Source: CAVYOE01 sp963770155
GTDB lineage: Bacteria; Actinomycetota; Thermoleophilia; Solirubrobacterales; 70-9
Length of the DNA stretch: 64,000 nucleotides
Reading direction: 5' to 3'
NCBI GenBank assembly: GCA_963770155.1
Contig: CAVYOE010000001.1
Span: 1,922,001-1,986,000 of the forward strand
Made by a program: the position numbers and the translations under genes. This document shows positions 56,992 to 64,000 of this stretch, piece after piece. The stretch's first letter is position 1. Every line of letters begins with the position of its first letter. The notes beneath the pieces are model-generated. The model saw only the letters and a program-made list of their open reading frames with translations, searched no databases and was not told the DNA's origin.

Positions 56992-57647
56992 TGGCACCCG
57001 GGTCGGTTGCGAGAAAGGGCGCGATCGCGGGCGCCCTCGGAGTGATCGGGGCCGCCCTGTGGTGGCGAAAGAACCCCTCCGCCTGCCCCTACAACCAGCG
57101 CTTCTGGGTGCAGGCACCGCACCCCGTGATCACCCGCGAGCGGCTGAAGCAGATCCTCGAGCCCCATCCCGGCGAGAAGATCCTGGAGGTCGGCCCGGGG
57201 ACCGGCTACTACTCGCTCGATGTCGCCGACTGGGTGGCTCCCGACGGCACCCTCGAGATCCTCGACGTGCAGCAGGAGATGCTCGACCACACCATGGAGC
57301 GGGCCAAGGAGCGGGCCATCACCAACATCCATCCCAACCTGGCGGACGCGACCGAGATGCCGTTCGAGGACGACAGCTTCGACTCTGCGTATCTGGTCAC
57401 GGTCCTCGGCGAGATTCCCGATCAGGACGCGGCGCTGCGCGAGCTGCGCCGGGTGTTGAAGCCGGGCGGCCGCCTGATCGTCGGGGAGCTCTTCGGCGAC
57501 CCACACATGGTCACCTTCGGTGCGCTGCTCAGTAGGGCCGAGGGTGCCGGGATGCGCTTCGACACTCGGTCCGGGCCGAAGCTCGCCTACTTCGCGCGGC
57601 TATTGAAGCCGCCGAGCGAGGCCGAGGCCGCAGCAGTCGAAGCCTGA
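56991..57647 (+). CDS. Class I SAM-dependent methyltransferase (methyltransf_11-like)
   Basis: A 218-residue protein with an N-terminal hydrophobic segment (about 8-22), suggesting membrane association. The SAM motif is ILEVGPGTGYYSLDVADWV, followed by LEILDVQQEMLDHTMERA and the Gly-rich loop LKPGGRLIVGE. A conserved NPSACPYNQRFWVQAPHP precedes the core. The substrate is unknown. It is translated with the small protein before it and converges with the BtrH-like gene. Confidence 0.87.
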   Translation: MAPGSVARKGAIAGALGVIGAALWWRKNPSACPYNQRFWVQAPHPVITRERLKQILEPHPGEKILEVGPGTGYYSLDVADWVAPDGTLEILDVQQEMLDHTMERAKERAITNIHPNLADATEMPFEDDSFDSAYLVTVLGEIPDQDAALRELRRVLKPGGRLIVGELFGDPHMVTFGALLSRAEGAGMRFDTRSGPKLAYFARLLKPPSEAEAAAVEA

Positions 57648-57656
57648 TCCGCCCGC

Positions 57657-58612
57657 TCAGCCGGCAAGCTTCGTCCACAGGCGCTCCTCGGCTTCGGTGA
57701 CCTGGTCGACCTCGGCGCCGAGCCGGTCCCAGAGCTCGGGCTTGGGTGTGTCCTCCTCGCTCGCCGCATGCGCCGCCTCGGCGACCTCGGTCCAGCGATC
57801 GGCTGCCTCGGCGGCCAGCGCCGCCTCCTCGTAGCCGGCCTCCTCGAGGAATCGCGAGTACATCCGCCGGAAGTTGCCGCCGCCCGTTCCCCGGCGTTCG
57901 ATCACCTGGTAGAGGAAGCGCGCGCACCACTGCCAGTCCTCGGCCTCGTCAGGCCAGTGGGCGACCTCGGCCGCGAAGCGCCGCAGGGCCGGCACTCCCT
58001 GGTATTCGCCCAGGGTCGGCTCGAGCATTTCCTTGGCGGCCCGGGCGACCGCGGCCGGAATCGCGTCGCTCAAGTCGCCGAGCTTCTCTCCGTTCGGTAG
58101 GTGGAGCATCTGACCCGAGAGCGGATAGGCCGGATGCTGGGAGTGCCGCGCCTTCGCCAGGTTGTCGAGCCTGGTGGTCTGCAGCTCCTCGAACGCGGTG
58201 TCGGAGAGGTAGGCCTTCTCTTCGTCGTACCCGGCCAGGACCACGGCGTGGCCCGGAAAGTGGGCCGACTTGCCGTAGTGGTCGAGGTAATAGAGGTCGG
58301 TGAGCAGCAGCGCGGGCCGCCCCTCGTCGACCGCTTTGCGGGCCATCTCCCAGGATGCATCCTCGCTCTCGGCGGTGTCCATCCGCAGCGGCGAGGAGGT
58401 GAGCTCGACGAAGTCTCCTCAAGCCGGGCGCAGCGCCCGTTGGTGAACCGCGACGGCGACTGGTCGTCGAACACGAGGTAGAAGAAGCAGGCGCCGGCGC
58501 CGAGCCCGAAGGCCATCTCCTCTGAGACGTCGAGGCCGTGGAAGGCGAGCAGGTTCCGGAGCGCGGTCGAGCCGCAGTGGTTGCCGGGGACGTGGCGGTA
58601 GCCGTCCACCAT
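57657..58612 (-). pseudogene. BtrH/DUF4872-like protein, one frameshift
   Basis: The first half (YRHVPGNHCGSTALRNLLAFHGLDVSEEMAFGLGAGACFFYL) is the BtrH N-terminal domain, a cysteine-peptidase-like fold with Cys in HCGS. The frame breaks at about 58415-58425, where one missing base separates FTNGRCARLEE from FVELTSSPLRMDTAESEDASWEMA, after which the DUF4872-type C-terminal domain runs to the stop (GHAVVLAGYDEEKAYLSDTAF). Restoring one G gives a continuous 318-residue protein. BtrH-like proteins transfer acyl groups in butirosin synthesis; here the role is unknown. Confidence 0.72.
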
Positions 58613-58635
58613 CACCGGCAGTCATGTGACCGGGC

Positions 58636-59727
58636 TCACGTGACGGCCCCTCGCAGCTTCAGGTACTCGGCCCGCTCGCGGAAGCTCCGCCGCATTTCCT
58701 CGTCGAGCTCGTCAAGGAACTCCTGCCGGTAGGTGGAGTCGGTGAGCATCGCGATCGCGAAGTAGAAGCCCGGAGAAGGCTGCCAGACCGCCGGCAACCC
58801 GGAGCAGCTCCTCGGTCACCTCGAGGTGCTCGCCGAAGAGACTGAAGCCGACCAGCTCGTTGCCGGGCGAGCCGATCCACGACGATGCGGACCTCGTCGT
58901 CGAGCGCAAGCAGGCCGAAAACAGCGAAGAAGATCCCGACCGCGAGACTGACCAGCAGCACCTGAAGTGCCTGGCTCACGAACATGACCAGGCCGACGTT
59001 GACCAACTGCCGCCGCTTGCAGCGGAGGCTGCCTGGACGCCGGCCTCGCGTTCGAGCCGCCTGGCCTCCCGCGGAATTCGGACAAGCAGGAAACCCGCCC
59101 CGAGCAGGACGAAGAGCCCGACGATCGTTGCGTAGATGCCGGCGTTCATGTCGGAGAAGATCTGCCACAGCCTCCTGGTTCGTGAACGAGAGCAGCGCGA
59201 AGATCGCGAGCAAAGGCACGGCGTTGGCGATCAGCCCAAGAGCCGAGCGCACCTGGCCAGCGAAGCGGCCGGCGACCCAGCGCAAGATCGGGAAAACGCC
59301 GTAGCCGACCACTGCGTAGATCAAGCCGAGCAGAAGCAGGTTGGCGGCGGCGGTGGTCAGGGCGCTGCCGGCCTGCCCGCCGAAGATCGAGCGGCAGTAG
59401 TGCGGGGATGATCACGAAGCCGGCGAGCTCCGCCCAGCCGAGCGACTCCGGAATCGTCGAGAAGGGCCGGCCCTTCGCCTTGTTGATCAGCCCGAAGGCG
59501 AGCAGCAGGATGCCGAGCCCGGCCGCGACCGCGAGCAGGTTCTGCCACCAGCTCCAGTCGAGTTGGCCCGCTCCCAGCATCTCGCCGAGGAAGACGAGGC
59601 CCAGCAGCGGCGCAGCCCGGTTGAAGACATCGCGCGAGGCCTTGAAGTCCTCGCTGAACAGGGGCAGCCCGGCATCGCGGAAGCTCTGCTCGTAAGTCCG
59701 AAGCTTGGCATCACCGGTCCCGGCCAT
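58636..59727 (-). pseudogene. Polytopic membrane protein broken by about five frameshifts
   Basis: Piecing together frames gives a roughly 360-residue protein. The order is MAGTGDAKLRTYEQSF with helices to LLPL, then FGGQAGSALTTAAANLLLLGL to SFTNQEA, then WQIFSDMNAGIYATIVGLFV, RRQLVNVGLVMFVSQALQVLL, IGSPGNELVGFSLFGEHLEV and FYFAIAMLTDSTYRQEFLDELDEEMR. Junctions lie near 59393, 59165, 59010, 58880 and 58775, four needing removal and one insertion of a single base; the total length is still a multiple of three. The C-terminal pattern resembles actinobacterial membrane proteins of unknown function. Its start is 27 bases from the divergent PAP2 gene. Confidence 0.7.
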
Positions 59728-59742
59728 CGCGAGCGCGAACCG

Positions 59743-59748
59743 TATTCT
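59743..59748 (+). promoter_or_regulatory. Putative -10 element (TATTCT) of the PAP2 gene
   Basis: TATTCT lies six bases before GTG 59755 within a 27-base divergent gap, so the message is probably leaderless. Confidence 0.45.
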
Positions 59749-59754
59749 GCGCCG

Positions 59755-60255
59755 GTGCTCGAAGCGCTCGACATGCGGCTGCTGCGCGCGATGCGCACGC
59801 GCGGACACGGCCCCGGGGCCGAGCGCGCGATGCGCTTCTTCGGCACGATCGGCGAGTACGGAGCGGTCTGGCTCGTGATCGGCGTCGTCCTTGCCGTCTT
59901 CGATTCCGGCCGGCGGGAGGAGTGGCTGCTCGCCGCCGCACTGGGCCCGGTCGCGATCGGCCTCAACTTCGCGGTGAAGCTGCTGGTCCGGCGGCGGCGG
60001 CCGGTGCTCGAGGACCTGCCGCCGCTGGGGGCGGCGCCGACCTCGCTCAGCTTCCCCTCGGCCCACACCACCTCCTCCTTTGCCTGCGCCACGGCGATGA
60101 CCCGGATCGCTCCGGAGGCAGCGGTCCTGTTCCTGCTGGCGGCGGCGATCTCCGCCAGCCGTCCCTACCTCGGCATGCACTACCCCTCCGACGTGATCGG
60201 CGGGGCCGTGCTCGGCACTGCCCTGGGCCTGGTGATTCCACTGGAAATCCTTTGA
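59755..60255 (+). CDS. PAP2-family membrane phosphatase
   Basis: A 166-residue six-helix-type lipid phosphatase. The three catalytic motifs are KLLVRRRRP (C1), FPSAHTTSS (C2) and SRPYLGMHYPSDV (C3), with the nucleophilic His in the last. Likely substrates are undecaprenyl-PP or phosphatidic acid. The GTG start follows a TATTCT hexamer; an ATG six codons later is the alternative. The next gene, ychF, starts ten bases after its stop. Confidence 0.88.
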   Translation: MLEALDMRLLRAMRTRGHGPGAERAMRFFGTIGEYGAVWLVIGVVLAVFDSGRREEWLLAAALGPVAIGLNFAVKLLVRRRRPVLEDLPPLGAAPTSLSFPSAHTTSSFACATAMTRIAPEAAVLFLLAAAISASRPYLGMHYPSDVIGGAVLGTALGLVIPLEIL

Positions 60256-60265
60256 CCGGGCTTTC

Positions 60266-61339
60266 ATGAAAATCGGCATCGTCGGCCTGCCCAACGCGGG
60301 CAAGTCGACCTTGTTCAACGCGCTCACGACCGGCGGGGCCGAGACCGGTGACTATCCCTTCACGACGGTCGAGCCGAACGTGGCCATCGCGGCGGTCCCG
60401 GACGAGCGCCTCGGCAAGATCGGAGCGGTGCTCGACGCCTCCGAGCTGGTCCCGGAGACGATCGAGTTCAACGACATCGCCGGTCTGGTCAGGGGAGCGG
60501 CCGAGGGAGAGGGGCTCGGCAACCGCTTCCTTGCCGCGATCCGGGAGACCGAGGCGATCTGCCACGTGGTTCGCGCGCACGGTGACGAGGGAGTTCCGCA
60601 CCCGGACGGGCGGGTCGATCCGGTCGCCGACGGCGAGACGGTCGAGGCCGAGCTGCTGCTCGCCGACCTCGAGCAGGTCGAGCGGCGGCTCGAAAAGGTG
60701 ACCAAGGAAGCCCGCTCCGGCGAGGCGGCGGCGATCGCCGAGCGCGACTGGCTCGCCCAGGTCCGCGAGGCACTGTCGGCCGGCCGCCCGGTTCGCTCGG
60801 TGCCCGTTTCCGACGCCGCAGCAGAGGCGCCGAGGAAGCTCTCCGCCCTCACCTCGAAGCCGGTTCTCTACGTGGCCAACGTGACCGAGGGGGAGGTCGA
60901 GGTGCCGCCCGCGCTCGAGGCACATGCCGAGTCCTCGGACTCGGCGGCGATCGCGCTCAGCGCCCGGATCGAGGCCGAGCTGGCGGAGCTCGAGCCCGAG
61001 GAGGCCGCCGAGATGCGGACGGAGCTCGGGCTCGAGCTCACCGGACTGGAGCGGCTCGTCCGGGCCGCTTACGAGCTGCTCGACCTGGTCACCTTCTTCA
61101 CTGCCGACACCGGCAAGGAGGCAACCGCGCGCAGCCTGCGGCGCGGGGGGACGGCGTACGACGCGGCCGGCAAGGTCCACACCGACATCCAGCAGGGATT
61201 CGTCCGGGCCGAGGTGATCCCGTGGCAGGACCTGGTCGAGGCCGGCGGCTACATCGCCGCTACCGAGCGCGGCCTGATCCGGACCGAGGGCCGCGACTAC
61301 GTCGTCAGCGACGGCGACATGGTCAACATCAGACACTGA
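60266..61339 (+). CDS. ychF: OBG-family ATPase/GTPase YchF
   Basis: A 357-residue ribosome-associated P-loop protein. The G1 loop is GLPNAGKS (7-14), then DYPFTTVEPNVAI, the switch FNDIAGLVRGAAEGEGLGNRFLA, and NVTE in place of NKxD (which makes the family prefer ATP). The C-terminal TGS domain contains DLVTFFTADTGKEATAR and DIQQGFVRAEVI. All segments match the family. It probably shares its promoter with the PAP2 gene. Confidence 0.96.
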   Translation: MKIGIVGLPNAGKSTLFNALTTGGAETGDYPFTTVEPNVAIAAVPDERLGKIGAVLDASELVPETIEFNDIAGLVRGAAEGEGLGNRFLAAIRETEAICHVVRAHGDEGVPHPDGRVDPVADGETVEAELLLADLEQVERRLEKVTKEARSGEAAAIAERDWLAQVREALSAGRPVRSVPVSDAAAEAPRKLSALTSKPVLYVANVTEGEVEVPPALEAHAESSDSAAIALSARIEAELAELEPEEAAEMRTELGLELTGLERLVRAAYELLDLVTFFTADTGKEATARSLRRGGTAYDAAGKVHTDIQQGFVRAEVIPWQDLVEAGGYIAATERGLIRTEGRDYVVSDGDMVNIRH

Positions 61340-61348
61340 CCCCGCCAA

Positions 61349-61354
61349 TAGAGT
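61349..61354 (+). promoter_or_regulatory. Putative -10 element (TAGAGT) of the hydrolase gene
   Basis: TAGAGT lies seven bases before the ATG at 61362. Confidence 0.45.
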
Positions 61355-61361
61355 CGCCGGC

Positions 61362-62210
61362 ATGCCTCATCTCGAGGAGCGCTTCAGCGGCGTCCGCGAT
61401 GCCGAGATCTATTGGCAGGCCTGGCTCCCAGACTCCGAGCCGCGGGCCGCGGTAGTGATCAGCCACGGCGTCTCCGAGCACTCGGACCGCTACGCCCACG
61501 TCGCTCGTGCCCTCAACGACGCGGGCTACGCCGCCTACGCCCACGACCACCGCGGCCACGGGCGCTCGGGTGGGGGTGGATCCAACATCGAGCGACTCGA
61601 CTACGTCGTCGCCGATCTGCTCACCCTGGTGCAGATCGCAGCCGACCGTCAGGGCGAAAAGCCGTTCCTCCTCGGTCACAGCATGGGAGGCAACATCGCG
61701 ACCGCGTTCGTGATCGAGCATGAGGAGGAGCTCGCGGGCCTGATCCTCTCGTCGCCAGCCGTCGATGCGGCAGCCGCCACCCCCGTCGAACGCGTTCTCA
61801 GCAGAGTTGCCTCGGAGCTCGCTCCCCGCCTCGGCGTCTTTGACGTCGAGGCCGACGGGATCAGCCGCGACCCCGAGGTTGTCCGCGCCTACGTCGCGGA
61901 CCCGCTCGTCCACAACGGAAAGATGCCCGCCCGGACTGTCAGCGAGCTTGTCAGGGGTGCCCGGCGCTACCCCGGTCAGCTGCCGGCGGTCCGCCTTCCG
62001 GTCCTGATCTTCCACGGCGGCGCCGACCCGATCGTCCCGGTCAGGGCGAGCGAGATGGTCGAGGACCGGATCGGCTCCGAGGACAAGACGGCGATCTACT
62101 ACGACGGTCTCTACCACGAGACCCTGAACGAGCCGGAGCAGGACAAGGTGATCGCGGCCGTGGTGGCGTGGCTCGACGCGCGCGTGGACAGGCCCCTCGG
62201 TAAGGGCTGA
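61362..62210 (+). CDS. Alpha/beta hydrolase, monoacylglycerol-lipase-like
   Basis: A 282-residue serine hydrolase. The oxyanion region VVISHGVSEHSDRYAHVARAL, AHDHRGHGRSGG, the nucleophile elbow LLGHSMGGNIA, and the late Asp/His (FHGGADPIVP, GLYHETLNEPEQDKV) match bacterial monoglyceride lipases. It probably cleaves monoacylglycerols or other esters in lipid turnover. Confidence 0.9.
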   Translation: MPHLEERFSGVRDAEIYWQAWLPDSEPRAAVVISHGVSEHSDRYAHVARALNDAGYAAYAHDHRGHGRSGGGGSNIERLDYVVADLLTLVQIAADRQGEKPFLLGHSMGGNIATAFVIEHEEELAGLILSSPAVDAAAATPVERVLSRVASELAPRLGVFDVEADGISRDPEVVRAYVADPLVHNGKMPARTVSELVRGARRYPGQLPAVRLPVLIFHGGADPIVPVRASEMVEDRIGSEDKTAIYYDGLYHETLNEPEQDKVIAAVVAWLDARVDRPLGKG

Positions 62211-62221
62211 GCTTGTTCGGT

Positions 62222-62227
62222 TAGGTT
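62222..62227 (+). promoter_or_regulatory. Putative -10 element (TAGGTT)
   Basis: TAGGTT lies six bases before the GTG at 62234. Confidence 0.45.
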
Positions 62228-62233
62228 CTGGGC

Positions 62234-63229
62234 GTGTTGCGGACCAAAGCACGATTCCCCGAGAAGCTCGGCCACGACGACGGCCATTACGAGAGCTTCT
62301 ACATCAAGGCCTGCAAGCCCGGCGGCGGACAGGCGGTCTGGATTCGCCACACCGTCCACAAGCGCCCGGGAGAGGACGGCAGCTGCGCCTTGTGGTTCAC
62401 GTTCTTCGATGCCGAGGCCGAGGGACCGCGTGCGACCAAGGCGCAGTTCGGGACCGACCGCCTCTCGACCCCGCCCGAGCGCTACATCCAGGTCAACTCC
62501 GCAGAGCTAGGCGACGGGCTTGCCCAGGGCTCGGTCAAGACCGGCGAGCTCGAGACTAGGTGGGACCTCTCGTTCGCGGACTCGCACGAGCCGTTCTTTC
62601 ACCTGCCGCGTCCGTTCCTCTACGACGCGAAGCTGCCGCGGACGAAGTTCCTGAGTCCCTATCCGGACGCCGAGTTCAACGGCCGCGTCCACGTCGGCGA
62701 CCGGGAGATCGAGCTCGAACGCTGGCGCGGCATGATCGGCCACAACTGGGGCGCCGAACACGCCGAGCGCTGGGTCTGGATCCACGGCGCCGGTTTCGAC
62801 GGCGGCAATGCGGACGACTACTTCGACATGGCGGTCGGGCGGATCAAGATCGCCGGGCTGCAGACGCCGTGGGTCGGGAACGGCAACCTCGTCCTCGACG
62901 GGGCCGAGCACCGCCTCGGCGGGTTCGAGCGGATCCCCAGCACCGACGTCGAGGAGGAGCCGACCAGCTGCCGCTTCGCGCTCAAGGGAAAGGGGATCAA
63001 GGTCCGCGGGCGGGTCTCCTCGGAGCCGAAGAACTTCGTCGGTTGGGTCTACGCCGATCCGGTCGGGCCCGAGCACAACACGCTCAACTGCTCGATCTCG
63101 GACCTCGAGCTCGAGGTCGATCAGGATGGCGCGACCCGGAAGCTTGCCGTGACCGGCGGTGCCGCGTACGAGTTCGGGACGCGCGACAAGGACCACGGGA
63201 TTCCGATCCAGCCCTATCCGGACGGTTGA
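62234..63229 (+). CDS. Lipocalin-like two-domain protein, AttH/CrtC-type, unknown function
   Basis: A 331-residue soluble protein without a signal. Two beta-rich halves are joined near residue 155. The first has ESFYIKACKPGGGQAVWIRHTVHKRPGE, and the second begins with a GMIGHNWGAEHAERWVWIHGAGF block that resembles AttH/carotenoid 1,2-hydratase (CrtC)-like and related hydratase/isomerase folds. No carotenoid genes are nearby. Substrates in that superfamily are hydrophobic, and a lipid substrate would fit the neighbouring lipase, but this is inference. Confidence 0.65.
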   Translation: MLRTKARFPEKLGHDDGHYESFYIKACKPGGGQAVWIRHTVHKRPGEDGSCALWFTFFDAEAEGPRATKAQFGTDRLSTPPERYIQVNSAELGDGLAQGSVKTGELETRWDLSFADSHEPFFHLPRPFLYDAKLPRTKFLSPYPDAEFNGRVHVGDREIELERWRGMIGHNWGAEHAERWVWIHGAGFDGGNADDYFDMAVGRIKIAGLQTPWVGNGNLVLDGAEHRLGGFERIPSTDVEEEPTSCRFALKGKGIKVRGRVSSEPKNFVGWVYADPVGPEHNTLNCSISDLELEVDQDGATRKLAVTGGAAYEFGTRDKDHGIPIQPYPDG

Positions 63230-63260
63230 TGCTCTGGTGACCGTCCTATCCTTGAGGAAG

Positions 63261-64000
63261 ATGAGGTTGCGACGTACAGGGATCAGTTCGGGAGTTGCGT
63301 GTTTCATGGCTGCTCTTGGCTTGGTGGTCGCTCAGAACGCCTCAGCGGCGCTGACGTTCGGTGCCGACCTGAACCAGACGCCAAATACGGATCTGGGCCA
63401 CCCGACAATCGGTGAGCCAATCTCCGGCGTTCAGGAGATTGATTCGGACGGCGCGAGTGAGCTTGGGTCTCCAATCGCAGGCGTAGTTGTCTCGGCCCGG
63501 GTGAAGACCCTCTCGAACGACCCGAATCCAAATCTCGTGATCAGGCTGCTCGATCCGCTTGCTGCGATGTCCTACTTCAATCTCGCCCCGGAAATACCGA
63601 TTCCGGTGCTTGCCCATGCGGTCGGAACGGTCACCGAGGTCGGGGGCCTCCATCATCCGGTGAGCGTTGGCGACCAGCTCGGAATCGGCACACCGAAGCA
63701 GGACAACTTCTCGATCGCCGTTTCGGATGCCCAATCGTCGACCCGCATCCCGGCTGTTCAGAGCGGCCACCCGCCCGGAACCGCGATCACTTACGCCAGT
63801 TCCGAGAGCAAGGAGCTCCTGGTGGCGGCCACGGTCGAGCCCGACGCTGACGCTGACGGCTTCGGTGACGAGTCACAGGACGGTTGCCCCACCAACCCCT
63901 CTGCCCAGGGACCCTGCCCGTCTCCGGCCGGATCGGCGTCCGTCCCCGGATCGAGAAAATGCAAGAAAGGCTTCCGCCTGAGGAAGGTGAAGACCAAGAG
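63261..64000 (+). CDS. Exported protein with basic tail, 3' end outside the window
   Basis: The frame is open from ATG 63261 to the right edge (246 complete codons), with a GAGGAAG site and a TATCCT hexamer (63247-63252) upstream. It has a signal peptide (VACFMAALGLVVAQNASA), a beta-rich domain (about 32-195) and a calcium-loop-like DADADGFGDESQDGC (thrombospondin type-3-like). A Pro/Ser linker leads to a basic segment RKCKKGFRLRKVKTK at the edge. That segment resembles the tail of the neocarzinostatin-like protein at 34460. It is probably surface-localised; the function is unknown. Confidence 0.75.
   Translation, partial: MRLRRTGISSGVACFMAALGLVVAQNASAALTFGADLNQTPNTDLGHPTIGEPISGVQEIDSDGASELGSPIAGVVVSARVKTLSNDPNPNLVIRLLDPLAAMSYFNLAPEIPIPVLAHAVGTVTEVGGLHHPVSVGDQLGIGTPKQDNFSIAVSDAQSSTRIPAVQSGHPPGTAITYASSESKELLVAATVEPDADADGFGDESQDGCPTNPSAQGPCPSPAGSASVPGSRKCKKGFRLRKVKTK

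Overview
The window is a dense stretch of high-GC chromosomal DNA (roughly two thirds G+C by eye), with short intergenic gaps, many 4-bp stop/start overlaps and frequent GTG starts. The gene content points to an actinobacterium of the Thermoleophilia/Solirubrobacterales type. Lineage-typical clues are small exported proteins with EPK-type repeats, collagen-like Gly-X-Y stretches or basic Cys-Lys tails, actinobacterial GT-C mannosyltransferase-like proteins, a Mug-like glycosylase, and many genes whose start codon lies 5-9 bases after a TAnnnT hexamer, as expected of leaderless transcripts. The taxonomic call is inference from protein style. There is no rRNA, CRISPR array, prophage or clear insertion sequence.

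Layout. 1-0.8 kb: lower-GC left edge with a truncated gene and a GNAT acetyltransferase. 1-2.5 kb: unknown membrane protein plus a PPM1/LCMT-like methyltransferase. 2.5-8.3 kb: minus-strand replication/translation operon rpsF-ssb-rpsR-rplI-dnaB-dnaC-like loader-purA. 8.4-12.5 kb: trehalose genes otsA and treT and an IMPase-family phosphatase. 12.5-15.9 kb: envelope-stress-like operon (response regulator, histidine kinase, HtrA lipoprotein), divergent from a membrane protein with an M28-like but apparently dead peptidase domain. 17.6-18.6 kb: collagen-like exported protein flanked by an inverted repeat. 18.6-25.5 kb: overlapping envelope operon, class A PBP, three GT-C glycosyltransferases and thiL. 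25.5-31.4 kb: MscS channel, a HAD-RDD-CPBP fusion, an ABC exporter with a Mug-type glycosylase, and an L,D-transpeptidase. 31.5-39.8 kb: mixed housekeeping (pyrE, galT-like, slipin/NfeD, TlpA-like), small exported proteins and one tRNA-Arg. 39.9-43.9 kb: SF2 helicase, birA, SAM hydrolase. 43.9-50 kb: contiguous haem and cytochrome c maturation operon ccmABCD-hemA-hemC-cobA/hemD, including a 53-residue ccmD-like gene. 50-55.5 kb: murein endopeptidase, aldehyde dehydrogenase, rarA, M20 peptidase. 55.5-59.7 kb: three genes whose frames are broken by eight apparent single-base shifts although the encoded proteins remain coherent. 59.7-64 kb: PAP2 phosphatase, ychF, lipase-like hydrolase, a lipocalin-like unknown, and an exported protein running off the right end.

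Working together, the window supplies replisome and ribosome parts, haem synthesis plus haem export and cytochrome c assembly, two independent trehalose routes, and much of an envelope programme (PBP, L,D-transpeptidase, murein endopeptidase, polyprenol-dependent glycosyltransferases, HtrA/two-component sensing, MscS, slipin/NfeD). No single novel defence or mobile system stands out. The most unusual items are the HAD-RDD-CPBP fusion, the metal-ligand-less M28 membrane protein, two probable CTG starts in CTGA overlaps, the inverted repeat around the collagen-like gene, and the indel cluster.
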